Of a DNA stretch of 64,000 nucleotides, positions 35,902-47,633 are shown piece by piece; position 1 is the first letter of the stretch, and every line of letters starts with the position of its first letter. The position numbers and the translations under genes were made by a program. The notes beneath the pieces are model-generated. The model saw nothing but the letters and a program-made list of their open reading frames with translations, was not told the origin of the DNA and did no database searches. Source of the stretch: Coenobita brevimanus. Its lineage: Eukaryota > Arthropoda > Malacostraca > Decapoda > Coenobitidae. The DNA lies in the NCBI GenBank assembly GCA_032717465.1, contig CM064670.1, forward strand, positions 17,447,623 through 17,511,622, given 5' to 3'.

Positions 35902-36993
35902 TTACTGCAACTGATTAGGGTACTTGTTGTACCTCTTCCACTCAGGTTTCTGAGTGTTTTGCCCCTGGTCCTTCCACTGCGGTTTTGGACCTTGGCCATT
36001 ACTCTGAGAACGGCCTTGTTGCTGGGGTTCAGTCTGAGACGGTTTCCCAGATTTATCAGGTTTTCTGTTCCAGGTGTTTTGCTTACGAGTTTGGTATCCG
36101 TATGCAGTAAAGAATGCGTCAGCCTTTTCTGCCATTTGGCTGGCATCTTTCACCTGGCAGATCTTAAGCTGTGCTATGAGCTCAGCAGGCCACGACCTCT
36201 CTAGCTGTGTACGCAGCATAAGGTCAATTATCCCCTCACGCGTGGAAGGAGTTTCATCTTTCTCCATCCACTCATTTAAGTAAGCAGTGAGACGGTCGAG
36301 GAACTGAACAGCTGTCTCCTTGTCTTGGAGACGAGCTCACATGAACTGAACTTTGGCGTCGTCTACTGTGAGACCATACGCCTTAATGAGTGCAGCTTTC
36401 ATCATCTCATACGTGAGATTGTCTCCACGAATTCTGTGGAAAATATCGAGGGCAGGGCCCTCAAATTAACTAAGAAATTGGAGCCGCTTAGCTGCCTCAT
36501 CCAGTTGATACATGTCTGCCATGTCCTCAAAACGAGCTATGTACGGCTCGATTCGCTCACCTTCCTTGTATGAAGGAAGCTTGATGCGTGGGGTCGCCAG
36601 GACATGTGTAGGAAGAGCGCTAGTGGAGCTTGGATTAACTGCACCAGGTGTGTCTGAAGCCAAGGAATCTTGCTTGAGCTTCAGCACTTCAAGTTCATGT
36701 TTTTCGCGTGCTTCTCGCTCGGCACGTTCGTGTTCTCGTTCTCTCTCTCGTTCCTCACGCTGTTCTCGCTCATGTTCTAAGTCGAGTTCGCGCTGTTTTC
36801 GCTCGTGTTCGCGCTGTTCTCGCTCATATTCACGCTCTTCTCGCTCGTGTTCGCGCTGGATTCTACGCTCGTCACGAGCATCTTTCTCACGTTCCTGCCC
36901 ATAATTAAACCGTGAGAGGACGCAGGTTTGTATTTTTTCTGGGTCAGTGAGGCCCATTTCTTTGGCTTCCTGTAAAAATACAGTGGTAGCCAT
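35902..36993 (-). pseudogene. Gypsy gag with charged coiled-coil
   Basis: First ORF (36993-36466) starts MATTVFLQEAKEMGLTDPEK, has a long Glu/Arg-rich helix from about residue 35 to 105, then IKLPSYKEGERIEPYIARFE, the start of a Gypsy-type capsid domain. A frame change at about 36466 and a stop near 36338 separate it from the second ORF (36267-35902): STREGIIDLMLRTQLERSWP, then a Gln/Lys-rich basic tail. A C/H motif near 35905 is out of frame. Few breaks, consistent with a young insertion. Confidence 0.75.
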
Positions 36994-37388
36994 GGCGCTA
37001 ATTTACTAAGTAAACCGAAACTGAGTACTGACTGCTTCGCAAACGAATGCTAATAACACAAGTAAAGAATACACACACAAGCTAGTTTTACCAGGCTTAT
37101 CTAGTTAACTGGAAAAGAATAAAGCAAAAATGCAAATAACTGAGAAGACTCAATAATTAACACAATGGGTACGGCGGCTACCCAGGAGCGAATAAAATCG
37201 TCTGGCGTTACCAAAAATAAAGTACTAAATAGAGTTAAGTACTCTATGGATTAATAAAGCAAAAATTCACTTGCTAAATTAATGGTAAACACCAGTAAAC
37301 TTGTGCCTATAAACTTTAATGATAAATACCTAAATATGGACGAGTGAGTATTATCTCGTGAATAGCTTTAGAGCTAGGAGTTAATATC

Positions 37389-37405
37389 CTGAAATGAGGT
37401 CGCCA
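37389..37405 (-). other. Primer-binding site
   Basis: Two bases inside the 5' LTR the minus strand reads TGGCGACCTCATTTCAG. TGGCGACC is a usual start for tRNA-primed Gypsy elements; I do not assign the tRNA. Confidence 0.6.
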
Positions 37406-37407
37406 AT

Positions 37408-38414
37408 TGTCACGGGGTTTTTAAATATATATATTTATATTATTTAATTGATAATAATATTCTAGAATATTGACGAGCAGGGACAATGATTGTCTTGCTA
37501 AATCAAGCAATGATTACTTTACGCTGGCTTGCTCCGCACGATTCTTTAAAAACGAGAATTTATAAACTTTCTCAACAGTACACAGCAGAGACTAATTACT
37601 CAATTGCTGTTCATTAGTACTGTTAGCCTCTGGAGAAAGTTACTTTACCCCTGACAATAAATAACTAATACTATTAATAATATCAGGTTCTTGCTGATGC
37701 TTAACTCCTAGGAGGCACAACGGATTTTAAGATTAATACACAAGACTGGCCTAAGTACCAGTTATGAAAGGCAAACGTTTATGCAAGCTAGGAGCTATAT
37801 GGGAAATAAGCTTAATTATGGAGAAATGAAACAAGAGTTTACATTATATTAAGCTCAAGAAAAAGAAGTTAAATTTATTGATTACAAAATAAATTTAACG
37901 TTACATTTCAAATCAAATTAATGAGATCGCACTCACTCACTCACACGAGAGCTAAATTCTTACGCCTAGGAAAAACACCTTAACTAAACTCTTAAACTAG
38001 GAAAACGAAAAGAAATACTGGTCAATGAATGCGGTGTATCACCCAAAGCTGGAGAACTAAGGGTGGGAGCTTGGAGAAACTGTAGTCAAGTGGAGTCTGG
38101 GTACTAGCGACCTCTCACACTGCTGGAGCACAGGACCTCTCTCCGTCACAGCAAACACTTGACTGAATAAGTCGTGGGAAAGAAAAGCGGAGCACTAGGC
38201 CGCATTTTTCTAACGGTCGAGTGAGCGAAACGCGCCCAAAACAAATCGCTCAGCAGAAGCGCTAATGTCTCACACAAAGACGATCACGTATGACAATGAA
38301 AAATTATTTTGACAAGGCTTCCGTCTGAATAAGCGGTTACTGAACGATAAACTGGGATTCCACTTGAGTTCGCGGTTTCCCACAAAAGCCAATGTCACTA
38401 GCCGACTCGTGACA
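37408..38414 (-). repeat. 5' LTR of the Gypsy element
   Basis: 1007 bp, near-identical to 32673-33679. Followed outside by AATAT, the target duplication. Confidence 0.9.
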
Positions 38415-38857
38415 AATATCACAGTTATGTTTATAAGATAATGAGCCTGAAAAAAGAAGAAATATGCCAATATCCAAAGTAAAATAAATAATTCATATAA
38501 TTCTTGTGAGTGGCAACACTGACACACCCAGTCTGGCCTAAGGTAAAGTACTACCCCTCCATAGACCCAAGCGTAGCTTGTACAGATGTTGCTAGGGAAG
38601 AATGCTCACATTTACTGGCTTTTACCGTAATTTTAAGGGCGAGGAATAATCACATTTATAATCATAAGCTAATATGTAGGACAAAATAGTAGGCATATGA
38701 CAATAACGAAGTAAAAAAAAAAAAATATTCACTCGCGAGCGGCAACACTTCCACACCCAGTCGGTGGCCTTGACCTCAAGGGTGGTGTGGAAATGATGTC
38801 AGATTTACAATATATACAATATTATGTAAAAGAAAATATCCAAAATGTCTCTTGCAA

Positions 38858-38860
<3 letters not shown>

Positions 38861-38902
<42 letters not shown>

Positions 38903-39179
38903 CAGGCAGGAGAGGGGCAAGGTTGAATACATTGTCGGCATGACGGGGGGTGGTGGTGGTGGAGGCATTGTCAGGCTGAGAGAGAGATGGAGGAAGGGGA
39001 AAGAGAATGAATGAATGAAAATCAATCATGGTACTGCAACAACAGGTCATCTGTCGCCGTATACAAAAAAAATGATAAATATCACTAAATATAACAAAAC
39101 CAAATTAACAAATGAAAGCACAATTATAAATAACTTATAAAAGAATCAAAAGTACTCAGGGTGGCTCACATCTCCCGCC

Positions 39180-39217
<38 letters not shown>
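38861..39217. repeat. Two GA microsatellites
   Basis: (GA)n at about 38861-38901 and 39182-39217, both in the TIR element's own sequence. Confidence 0.95.
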
Positions 39218-39221
<4 letters not shown>

Positions 39222-39300
39222 GGTATAGAAAACGTGGCAACACTGTACACAGGTGCGGGCCACACCACAGGTGCAAATTTACGCGAGTACTACTATAGTA

Positions 39301-39819
39301 CTGATGGATCACCAGGTCTTATCACCAGGTCCTCTTTCTCTGGTGTTCTCCTTTACACGCTGTGTCAGGAAAAACTTCTGCACAAGATCCAGGAGCTCTT
39401 GATCCCAACAGCTTTCATGGCTCCCTACATCTAGAGTATTCCAATTCATATTTTACTGAAATCTCAGATTTCTCTTCCATTCCATATAGTAATGTTCTTA
39501 AACTCTGAATTGTGCTTCCTGCCAGGTCTTCATGTTTGCCTCTTCCCCAGGTGTTTGTTTTGGGTGGCATGTACAAATTTGCCACAGTTAATTTCACTTC
39601 AGATTTGTTAATCTCCAATGCAATCATTTCTACTCGTGAAGACATATCTGTTTTTATTTCTTTGACTTGTAGATTTATCTTTGTTAATATTATAATTCCT
39701 CCTCCTTTTTTTAAATTCATATCTCTTTGGAGTTAACTTTGTTTCATTTAGGCAAATATGTGGTTCCTTTTCTTTGGTATAATCTTTGATCTCTAATAAT
39801 TTAGACAGCATTCCAATGT
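39301..39819 (-). pseudogene. Nest host LINE: endonuclease N-part
   Basis: KEPHICLNETKLTPKRYEFK (catalytic Glu motif ETK), GGGIIILTKINLQVKEIKTD, LTVANLYMPPKTNTW, then LLDLVQKFF near 39370. These are consecutive endonuclease strands and continue on the other side of the TIR element at 32363. Frame changes near 39610 and 39440. Confidence 0.75.
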
Positions 39820-40507
39820 CAGTGTTGCCACACTTACGATAATTATCGTATATGTACGAAAACATTGCCTCCGGTACGATGTACAATATCATTTTCTATT
39901 ATCGTACGGTTTGTACGATAATTTTGTGTTGAAAGCCAGTATGGCAGTAAATTTTGTGGCACGCATAGCTAATCATGTACATTTTCCACAATTTGAGAGC
40001 TGAGTGATCTTAAGGGCTAATGTAATGGCGATCAATGACAATACTTCTTTTATGGTCCTCCTGAGTTACCATCTGCAAGAGGAAGCACATTTGTAAGAGT
40101 TATCTATTAAAGTTGTATGGACCACATTCTGCTGCTAGTCAGATTGATTTTCTAGAGTGGCACAAAAGGTATTTCTTGTAATATTATTTCTGTAACAGAG
40201 GATATGATTATATCATTATAATATTATTATTATGAGATTTTCATGATATGCTCTAATTCTGATACAAAATAAAGAGATAAATATAGTCTACACCAAAGTA
40301 AACATCAGTACCTTCCAAAATTACAGTACTGATGAAGATAATTGTAATGGGAAAGTTTTCAGTAAATACACCAAGGTATCGGCGACAATATTAGAATACA
40401 TCAGATTAAACACCACAATGAATTTAATAGTGTATGATAATTCCAACGAAAAAAGGTATTTTTGAAGATCAGGTACGATTATTCCCATTTAAAAATGTGG
40501 CAACAAT
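39820..40507. mobile_element. Small TIR element in the LINE
   Basis: Left end GTGTTGCCACACTTACG and, reversed, right end TTGTTGCCACATTTTTA share GTTGCCACA. Internal CGATAATTATCGTA and related TACGAT motifs repeat. It splits LINE ORF1 from the endonuclease. No ORF. Target duplication imperfect (AATGTCA/AATGCAT), so the family is unclear. Confidence 0.45.
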
Positions 40508-40675
40508 GCATTCCATCTACTGTACATTTGAGTACACAGCTTAATCATCTTCTCTACATATTTCCCATAACTTGAGTCTACTACCTTCCTTCTTTTATTC
40601 CATGTTGGTTTTGTACCACTTTCTCACCTCCAATCCAATTACGTTATAAAAAAAAAAAATACTCATCTCTTCGTT

Positions 40676-41568
40676 TGATCTTTGCTCGTTCTTTGTTTTT
40701 GCCTCCTCCCTCTCCAGTTCCTCTTGAGTTAGGTGCCTTTTTATCCAAACTTTTTTAAATTTATGTTTTTCCATGAGTTTGCATTTTTTAGTAATTCCTC
40801 CACAGTGTTCACACTCTGGAAGGTTACTTTCAGGGGCCTTTACTTATTTCTTTCATTTTTCCCTAGCCTTTTTTGTTCCTCTATATCTTTATCACAGATT
40901 TCCTCTGATACTTCCTTCAGTATGCTTATTATATTTGCCATCTTTTTGTCTCTGGAAATTTTGTTTTTTGCTTCTTCTCCATATATACCAGTGATTACTA
41001 TATATTTGTTGATATCTGCTGATTCTTTGACCAATTTGAGTTTTTTTTTTTTTTCATTCATTTCCATTCTAATGCTTTTTTTCCTTGACTCTTGTGTCTA
41101 AGTCTTTCCTTACTTTCACCTTTTAAGCATACGTAATTTCCACATCATCTTGGTAACTTTGCATCACTTTTTTCACCTGGGTTATCTTCACTTCAGTATC
41201 ACTGCTCTGGTCTATCAGTCTGCTTTCTTGCCTAATTGTCTGTATCATTTCTGAACTCCTCCATAATACTCTAATGGTTGACAACTGTACTTGCCATATC
41301 ACTAATCTTCCTTCTAAGTGAACCCACCTCAACTGACAGCTCATCTATTGTTGTGTCTTTTTTGTTTAATTCCTTTACTAACTTTTCATTTTTTTTCCTT
41401 CTGCATGCGCAATTGCTTCTTAACTTCATCCATTTCACTCTGAAAAGCATTCCCCAGTGTATTCACTTTCTTTACTAGTTTGTTATATGTTTCCATATCA
41501 AGTTATTGGTATAAATCATCATCCTGTTTTTTACCTTTATCCCCTTTCATATTCACTTTACTGAAGAT

Positions 41569-41569
<1 letters not shown>
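40676..41569 (-). pseudogene. Nest host LINE: ORF1 coiled-coil protein
   Basis: Minus-strand pieces: METYNKLVKKVNTLGNAFQS onward, TTIDELSVEVGSLRRKISDM (coiled-coil), then LVKESADINKYIVITGIYGE (strand-rich domain, 40840-41067) and IKRHLTQEELEREEA near 40735. This order fits the RNA-binding ORF1 of CR1/jockey LINEs. Several stops. Confidence 0.6.

Positions 41570-41621
<52 letters not shown>
41570..41621. repeat. TG microsatellite
   Basis: Pure (TG)n at the 5' side of the LINE nest. Confidence 0.95.
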
Positions 41622-41623
<2 letters not shown>

Positions 41624-43261
41624 GGTAACGAAACAAATATGCAAGGGCGGAATTAGTACTGAGTGGAAGTGATGAACTGTGATCCCTCATATTCAGTGTC
41701 AGGGTACTATATCTTTAGACAGCAACTCACAGCCACTAAAATCAAGTAGGAGAAATACAGTAGGTATCGTACGTTCAATATTTTAATTAGAAATATAATT
41801 TGAATAAAATGGTATGTTAAGATTTAAATAAACAGCTATATTCAAATCCTATCCAAATCTCTTGCTGCATACCATTACTAATACCACACGACACTTGCAT
41901 AACTTCCAGGAACTCTCCTCTCAGTCCACTTAGCGTCCCATGGGCCCAATGATGCCACGGTGCCGAAGGATTATCCACTCCCGGTCCACACGACGTCACA
42001 CGGTCCCGCTTTCCCCACTCTGCTTCCTAAGACATCGATGGCTTTCATTGTCCCCGAATCCTCTCTTCTGGTCCTTGTAGTGTAGGCGAATCATCTCTCC
42101 TGGTCCCCTGCAGAGTCCCTACGATCTTCTACTTCTCCATGGAACGTGTCCGGATCACAGTTTCGGGCCTACACTTCAGCAGGTCATCCTCTTCACTCTC
42201 TGCTACAGAACTACTCAGCTAGATCAAAGGGTAATGTAGTCCAGGTTGTCTCCCAGGCCTCTCCCTGTCAGTCTCGTACATATCCAGCACCACCTCACCT
42301 CAGGCCATCAAACAAGTGCTTGTTCGATTTTGTTTGAGACAATAAAGAGCCAGGTTTCATTCGAGACAAAGAAGCCATGTTGTATTACAACTCCAATGGC
42401 CACCAAAACCCACTGATCGAACTTGTTTGGGGTTTTATCCCTGACATTTATGATACTTGACTAAAAGTTCTTTTATTTCTTAATGCAGATGATGTGTATT
42501 TGTGATCTTGGTGTATCCTGTTATTTTACTGAAAGATTTCTTGTGTGTGTGTGTTATTTTTAGCTTTGCCATACTTGTCATGATTCAGATAGTGTCCTAC
42601 AATGTGCTGGCTTAATTCTTTGTTGTTCATATGAATGTGTTTGTAAACTATTTCCCGAAATTCTTTCTGCTGTCTAAATGTAGTAATGTTTTATGAATAT
42701 GTTGAGTTTATAAGAACAATTTGCATTGATGTTGTTTATAAATAAGACTTTATCGTGATCTAGTCCAGTAGGAGTATTCATAGTTTGTTGCGAAGTCTCA
42801 CTGTTCTCCGCTGTGTAGTGCAGAGAAAGCTAATGAAGCCCAATGAATAACATCACTGAGCTGCTTGATGAAGTACAGCTCTTGGTTCTAGTTCACTCAA
42901 AGGATTTTGGCTTAGCACTGAAGAGGTAAGACTACACTTTCAAAGTGGACCTTTCCCTTGACTGCATTTGAGGGTTTGAGAGACTACCACTAACTGGATT
43001 TCCTATGGAGCAATGTTCATTTTGCTAACATGTTTCCCAGTCCTTGTTTATACATTCTTGCTGATCAGTCTTAGTACTAGCATGTTGTTTTAATGGTTTA
43101 GGTGTGGGCGAGTATGTAGTCATCAATACAGTCAGATCCTGCTAACAGGTGCCAGAGGAAGGCACGCAATATATGTTCCACAGGATTGGGTTCGACACAG
43201 ATTCTTGTGAAACTGAGGTCTCATGGGGGAGGACTCTAGGACCCAAAAACTTGAACGCGGC
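41622..43261. other. No gene seen
   Basis: Only short ORFs (for example 41817-41999 minus, 42146-42337 plus) without recognisable domains. It could be host intergenic sequence. Confidence 0.4.
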
Positions 43262-43352
43262 TTAACCTGTTGTTTGGACGCCCTAGGATATTCAGTCTTT
43301 TAATGAACAAACGTTCATTGGACGCCCTGGGGCGTCACAGCACGGGGGTTAA
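43262..43352. mobile_element. Possible 91-bp TTAA mini-element
   Basis: TTAACCtgttgtttggacgccc at the left and, reversed, TTAACCcccgtgctgtgacg at the right, with an inner AATGAAC/GTTCATT stem and repeated GGACGCCCT. Resembles the ends of the piggyBac-like elements elsewhere here. Confidence 0.35.
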
Positions 43353-43502
43353 CAGCAAGGCTAGAATGGAAAAGGGATAATGAGTTGGAAGAGAGGTGGG
43401 ACCCGAAAGTTTTAAGCATACTTGGGATGCAGCTTGGTTTCATGGACATTTGCCATACTTTCATATTGATTGTTAACTAGCTCTGATGCATAATATGGCC
43501 TG

Positions 43503-43504
<2 letters not shown>

Positions 43505-43550
<46 letters not shown>
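43505..43550. repeat. TA microsatellite
   Basis: (TA)n at the left edge of the tandem repeat that follows. Confidence 0.95.
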
Positions 43551-43553
<3 letters not shown>

Positions 43554-45095
43554 AGCATTGCTGGGCAAAAAGGTGAACACTAATCCAATTTGTTCTAGGT
43601 GAATCTTTCTTTCTACTCCAGACAGACCATGTACCTCTTATGCTTTTGAAGAGGGATTATAAGAGGTCCAGGAACTTTCTATTTCAGCTTTTGCAGGCTA
43701 ACGCACAGTATTTGTGCACACCTATTAACTATTACAGGTGACCTCAAATGACCTCCAACTGGTGACATCAAATGACCTTGGAAGTGAACCTCACGGCCTA
43801 AATATGTCCGAACTGGAGGTCATGTGAGTCTCCATGCCAAGAAGTGGGCTGCTGGACCCAGTCGTCTGAGTGTATATTACCAGTGACCTCAAATGACCTC
43901 TGACTGGTGACCTCAAATTACCTCAAAAGTCAACCTCACATAGCCCATGTCTGACTGGAGGCCAGGTGAGTCTCCATGCCAAAAATTGAGCTGCTGGGTC
44001 CAGTCATTTGAGTGTGTATTACTGGTGACATCAAATGACCTCCAGCCAGCGACCTCAAATGACCTCAGAGATCAACCTCACATAGCCTGTGTCCGAACTG
44101 GAGGTCATGTGAGTCTCTATGCCAAAAACTTGGCTGCAGGGGTATCCAGCGTTGCCTCGGCAAAGAAGAACACTCTACCAGTGACCTCAAATGACCAGAT
44201 CTGAATTTTGACCCACCTAAAACCATCCTTGGATCACTCAGATTCAGAATGTGTATGGGTCTGGGGGTCTCTGGCCCTTGGTTTGGGCATGATTGAAGGA
44301 CAAACAAACAAACAACATGGCTCTTTTATATACGTACTAGAAGGGGTACCCGGCATTGCCGGGCCCAAAAGGCAAACACTCTAATCCGATTTATTCTAGT
44401 TCAATCATTCTTTCTACTCCAGAATGACCACGTACCTCTTATGCATTTGTAAGAAGTTCAGGAACTTTCTATTTCAGCTTTCACAGACTAACGCACAGTA
44501 CTTATGCACACTTGTTTACCATTACCAGTGACCTCAAATAACCTTGGAGGTCAACCTCACAGCCCATGTCCGAACTGGAGATCATGTGAGTCTCCATGCC
44601 AAAAATTGGGCTGCTGGGTCCAGTCAATCGAGCGTGTATTATGGGTGGCCTCAAATGACGTCCGACCAGTGACCTCAAATAACCTCGGAGCTCAACCTCA
44701 CATAGCTTATGTCCGAACTGAAGGTCATGTGTGTCTCGATGCCAAAATTTGCACTGCTGGGTCCATATATTTGAGCGTGTATGAACAGTGACCTCCAATG
44801 ACCTCTGACTGGTGACCTCAAATGACTTCAGAGGTCAACCTCACATAGCCTATATCCAAACTGGAGGTCACATGAGTCTCCTTCCCAAAAAATGAGCTGT
44901 AGGGGTACCCAGCATTGCATGGGTAAAAAACCGAACACTCTACCTGTGACCTCGAATGACCCAGATCTGAATTTTGACCCCCCTAAAACATCCTTGAGTC
45001 ACTCTGATTTAGAATATGTATGGGTCTGGGAGTCTCTGGCCCATGGTTTGGTCCTGATTGAAGGACAAACAAAAACAAACAAATAAACAATGAGG
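43551..45095. repeat. Two tandem copies of a 770-bp unclassified repeat
   Basis: Copy 1 (about 43551-44335) and copy 2 (about 44338-45095) share a head with a small hairpin (ACCCGGCATTGCCGGGC in copy 2), the TCTTTCTACTCCAGA block, and a tail of AAACAAACAAACAA. Between them are about 140-bp subrepeats containing GTGACCTCAAATGACCTC and GGAGGTCATGTGAGTCTC. ORFs across it are artefacts. No transposase or pol III signal; class unknown. Confidence 0.7.
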
Positions 45096-45096
45096 C

Positions 45097-45855
<759 letters not shown>

Positions 45856-45924
<69 letters not shown>

Positions 45925-45928
45925 ATAT
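45856..45928. repeat. TA microsatellite
   Basis: (TA)n directly abutting the start of the endogenous retrovirus LTR. Confidence 0.95.
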
Positions 45929-45930
45929 GA

Positions 45931-46283
45931 TGTTCTGGTTCTGGCATCACTTCCACAATGTGTTGTGTCTCACACTACTTTTACATATTATATACATAGG
46001 TGTGTTTATTCATATTTAATGAATATGTATTGTAGTACTGAGATGAAAAACCAAATACATCCTCACTGTTGTGTGTGGTGGGAGAAAGAAAGAGACCAGA
46101 CATTGTTGAGGCCTTTTCAGATGTAAACAGGGAGAGTAAAGGAGGGGTGAAGGATGGGAATAAATTCTGTATATATTTCAGTCTTGGGGAAATATGTGTT
46201 AATACTACATATACAGTTAATACTGCCTTATTGAGATGTATGATGTGCATGGTAGAGTTGTAATTCACACCTACTCGTGTACA
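45931..46283 (+). repeat. 5' LTR of the endogenous retrovirus
   Basis: 353 bp shared with 61932-62166, starting TGTTCTGGTTCTGGCATCAC and ending GTGTACA. About 120 bp present here (from about 46040 to 46156) is missing from the other copy. AATAAA at 46159-46164 could be the polyadenylation signal. No convincing primer-binding site follows, so the true inner edge may lie further right. Confidence 0.7.
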
Positions 46284-47633
46284 TATCTCCGTATGTCTGA
46301 GAGATAACGGCATCTCCTAATTTGCTGACCTGTCCAGGTTTCCAGAGCCGAGCAGCGAGGCATATCAGATACAATCTAGCTCTCGTCAGCAGTAGATGCT
46401 CTATTCCGTTATTCTCTCTTGTCACAAATGTATCTTTGTGACATAATATAGAGGGAGAAAAACCTGCTCCTGGTTTTCTGTTTCACCTGACACACTACCT
46501 GCTCCTAATTAACAGGCTCATCAGTCACCAAAGTCTCGGTGGCCAGCTGTGGAATTCAGCAGAGTCTATGCCTGGGGGAACATTAATTTGGTGGCCCAGT
46601 GCTGGGATACGAAAAGTGCCGGAAAAGAGTCTCGAACTTAATGAAGTGAGCAACCCTTGGAACCGGTTGTGTTGCATCTTAATATCAGGTGAATAACAGA
46701 ATATTCAAGAAAATCCCACTTTTGCAAAGGGACTAATTGCAGAGTGAGATAAAGGATAAAACAGTGAGAGCAGGAAAATCGGAGTAGTGAACTCGTTCTC
46801 TCAAGCCTAGCATCTCTGTCTCTAGCGAGATCTGGCGAGATATCTCTCTGTTATAAGGGAGAGCTCAAGACCGGCGCTGAGAGGGGTGGCATCATCCTGA
46901 AGGCATATGGCAACCCTGGTGAGGCGTGAGACGCGACAGAGAGCAGTTTACTGGGGGCTAACATGGAGAGTACTGTACATCTCAGCACGGCTAAAGGGAG
47001 GAGACCTGACGAGTGTATGCAACTTCCGCGGAATTGCAGTGCGGACCTACTTGGATTTTCATCATCATCTGAATACACCTAGGTTAGTGTAGTTGCATAT
47101 CAATCCACAAGACATACACTCTGCGATCAGCAAACGGTAGTATAGTAAATGTGTAAAGATAAAGGTATCTCAGTCCTCCCCTAAAATTGTTGTTTTCTGT
47201 GTATCTTGTCAGTGTCCTGTCCTCTATTGTTAAGCCCATAACTAATCTATTTGTGTGAGTCTGTGTATGTGTGCATATGTGCCTCTCAGTCTGCATATGT
47301 ATGTACATACGTGGTATCTACAGTATGTACCACCTCACTCATATTAAAAACATGTAATGATAATTACTGTGACAATTTTGTACCATGTGTGTATCACTGT
47401 ATGTCTTTGTTCATTATTGTGCTTTTAATGATAATTACTTCCGTACCTTCTATGCATTATGATACCGATTTTGTTTTCCTCATGCACCCCTCCCTGCTTG
47501 GCCTTCAGGGACAGTGTTCCCCAGAGTGTTGGGGCTTGTACTGAATGGTACAAAATAAATAAATAAATAAATAAATATAAAAAAACTCAACTTCCTGTGA
47601 CTGGGAAGGGAATAGGTGCTGGCAAAGATTAGA
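46284..47633 (+). other. Retroviral leader, no ORF supported
   Basis: Long stretch between LTR and gag without a recognisable gene. Contains an AAATAAAT microsatellite at 47546-47577. Could include unrelated insertions. Confidence 0.4.

Larger units (their letters stand above)
32673..38414 (-). mobile_element. Young Ty3/Gypsy element lacking reverse transcriptase
   Basis: Two 1007-bp LTRs (TGTCACGGGG...GACTCGTGACA on the plus strand) with the 5-bp duplication AATAT at 32668-32672 and 38415-38419. By eye I count about eight differences between LTRs, under 1%. A primer-binding site follows the 5' LTR and a G-rich tract precedes the 3' LTR, both for minus-strand orientation. It encodes gag, protease and an integrase zinc domain only. 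It is inserted in the TIR element. Confidence 0.9.
32372..39292. mobile_element. hAT-like TIR element, split by a Gypsy element
   Basis: Inverted termini of about 60 bp: left ACTCGCGTAAATTTGCGCCT and right, reversed, ACTCGCGTAAATTTGCACCT, continuing through CCGCACCTGTGTACA. The 8-bp duplication suggests hAT. Its own sequence is 32372-32672 plus 38420-39292, about 1.2 kb, with no transposase ORF, so it is non-autonomous. A degenerate internal repeat (GTTGCTA...GGAATAAT blocks near 32610 and 38590) is present. Confidence 0.75.
32364..39300. repeat. 8-bp duplication flanking the TIR element
   Basis: CTATAGTA at 32364-32371 and 39293-39300. The LINE coding sequence on the two sides adjoins at this 8-mer, which supports it as a true target duplication. 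Confidence 0.75.
30148..41569 (-). mobile_element. CR1/jockey-like LINE hosting a nest of insertions
   Basis: Reading the minus strand from about 41569: coiled-coil ORF1, endonuclease N-part, a gap caused by the TIR element at 32372-39292, endonuclease C-part, reverse transcriptase and C-terminus, ending near the CA tract at 30147. A second TIR element (39820-40507) lies between ORF1 and the endonuclease. Host sequence totals about 3.8 kb. Coding is decayed, consistent with being the oldest layer. Confidence 0.75.

Noticed and set aside
36512..36908. Plus-strand Ser/Arg-rich ORFs
   Set aside because: Antisense shadow of the Glu/Arg-rich coiled-coil of the minus-strand gag.
43881..45000. CRISPR-like array from regularly spaced GTGACCTCAAATGACCTC
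   Set aside because: Spacers are themselves similar, the unit is about 140 bp and imperfect, and the context is a eukaryotic repeat. It is a minisatellite-type subrepeat.
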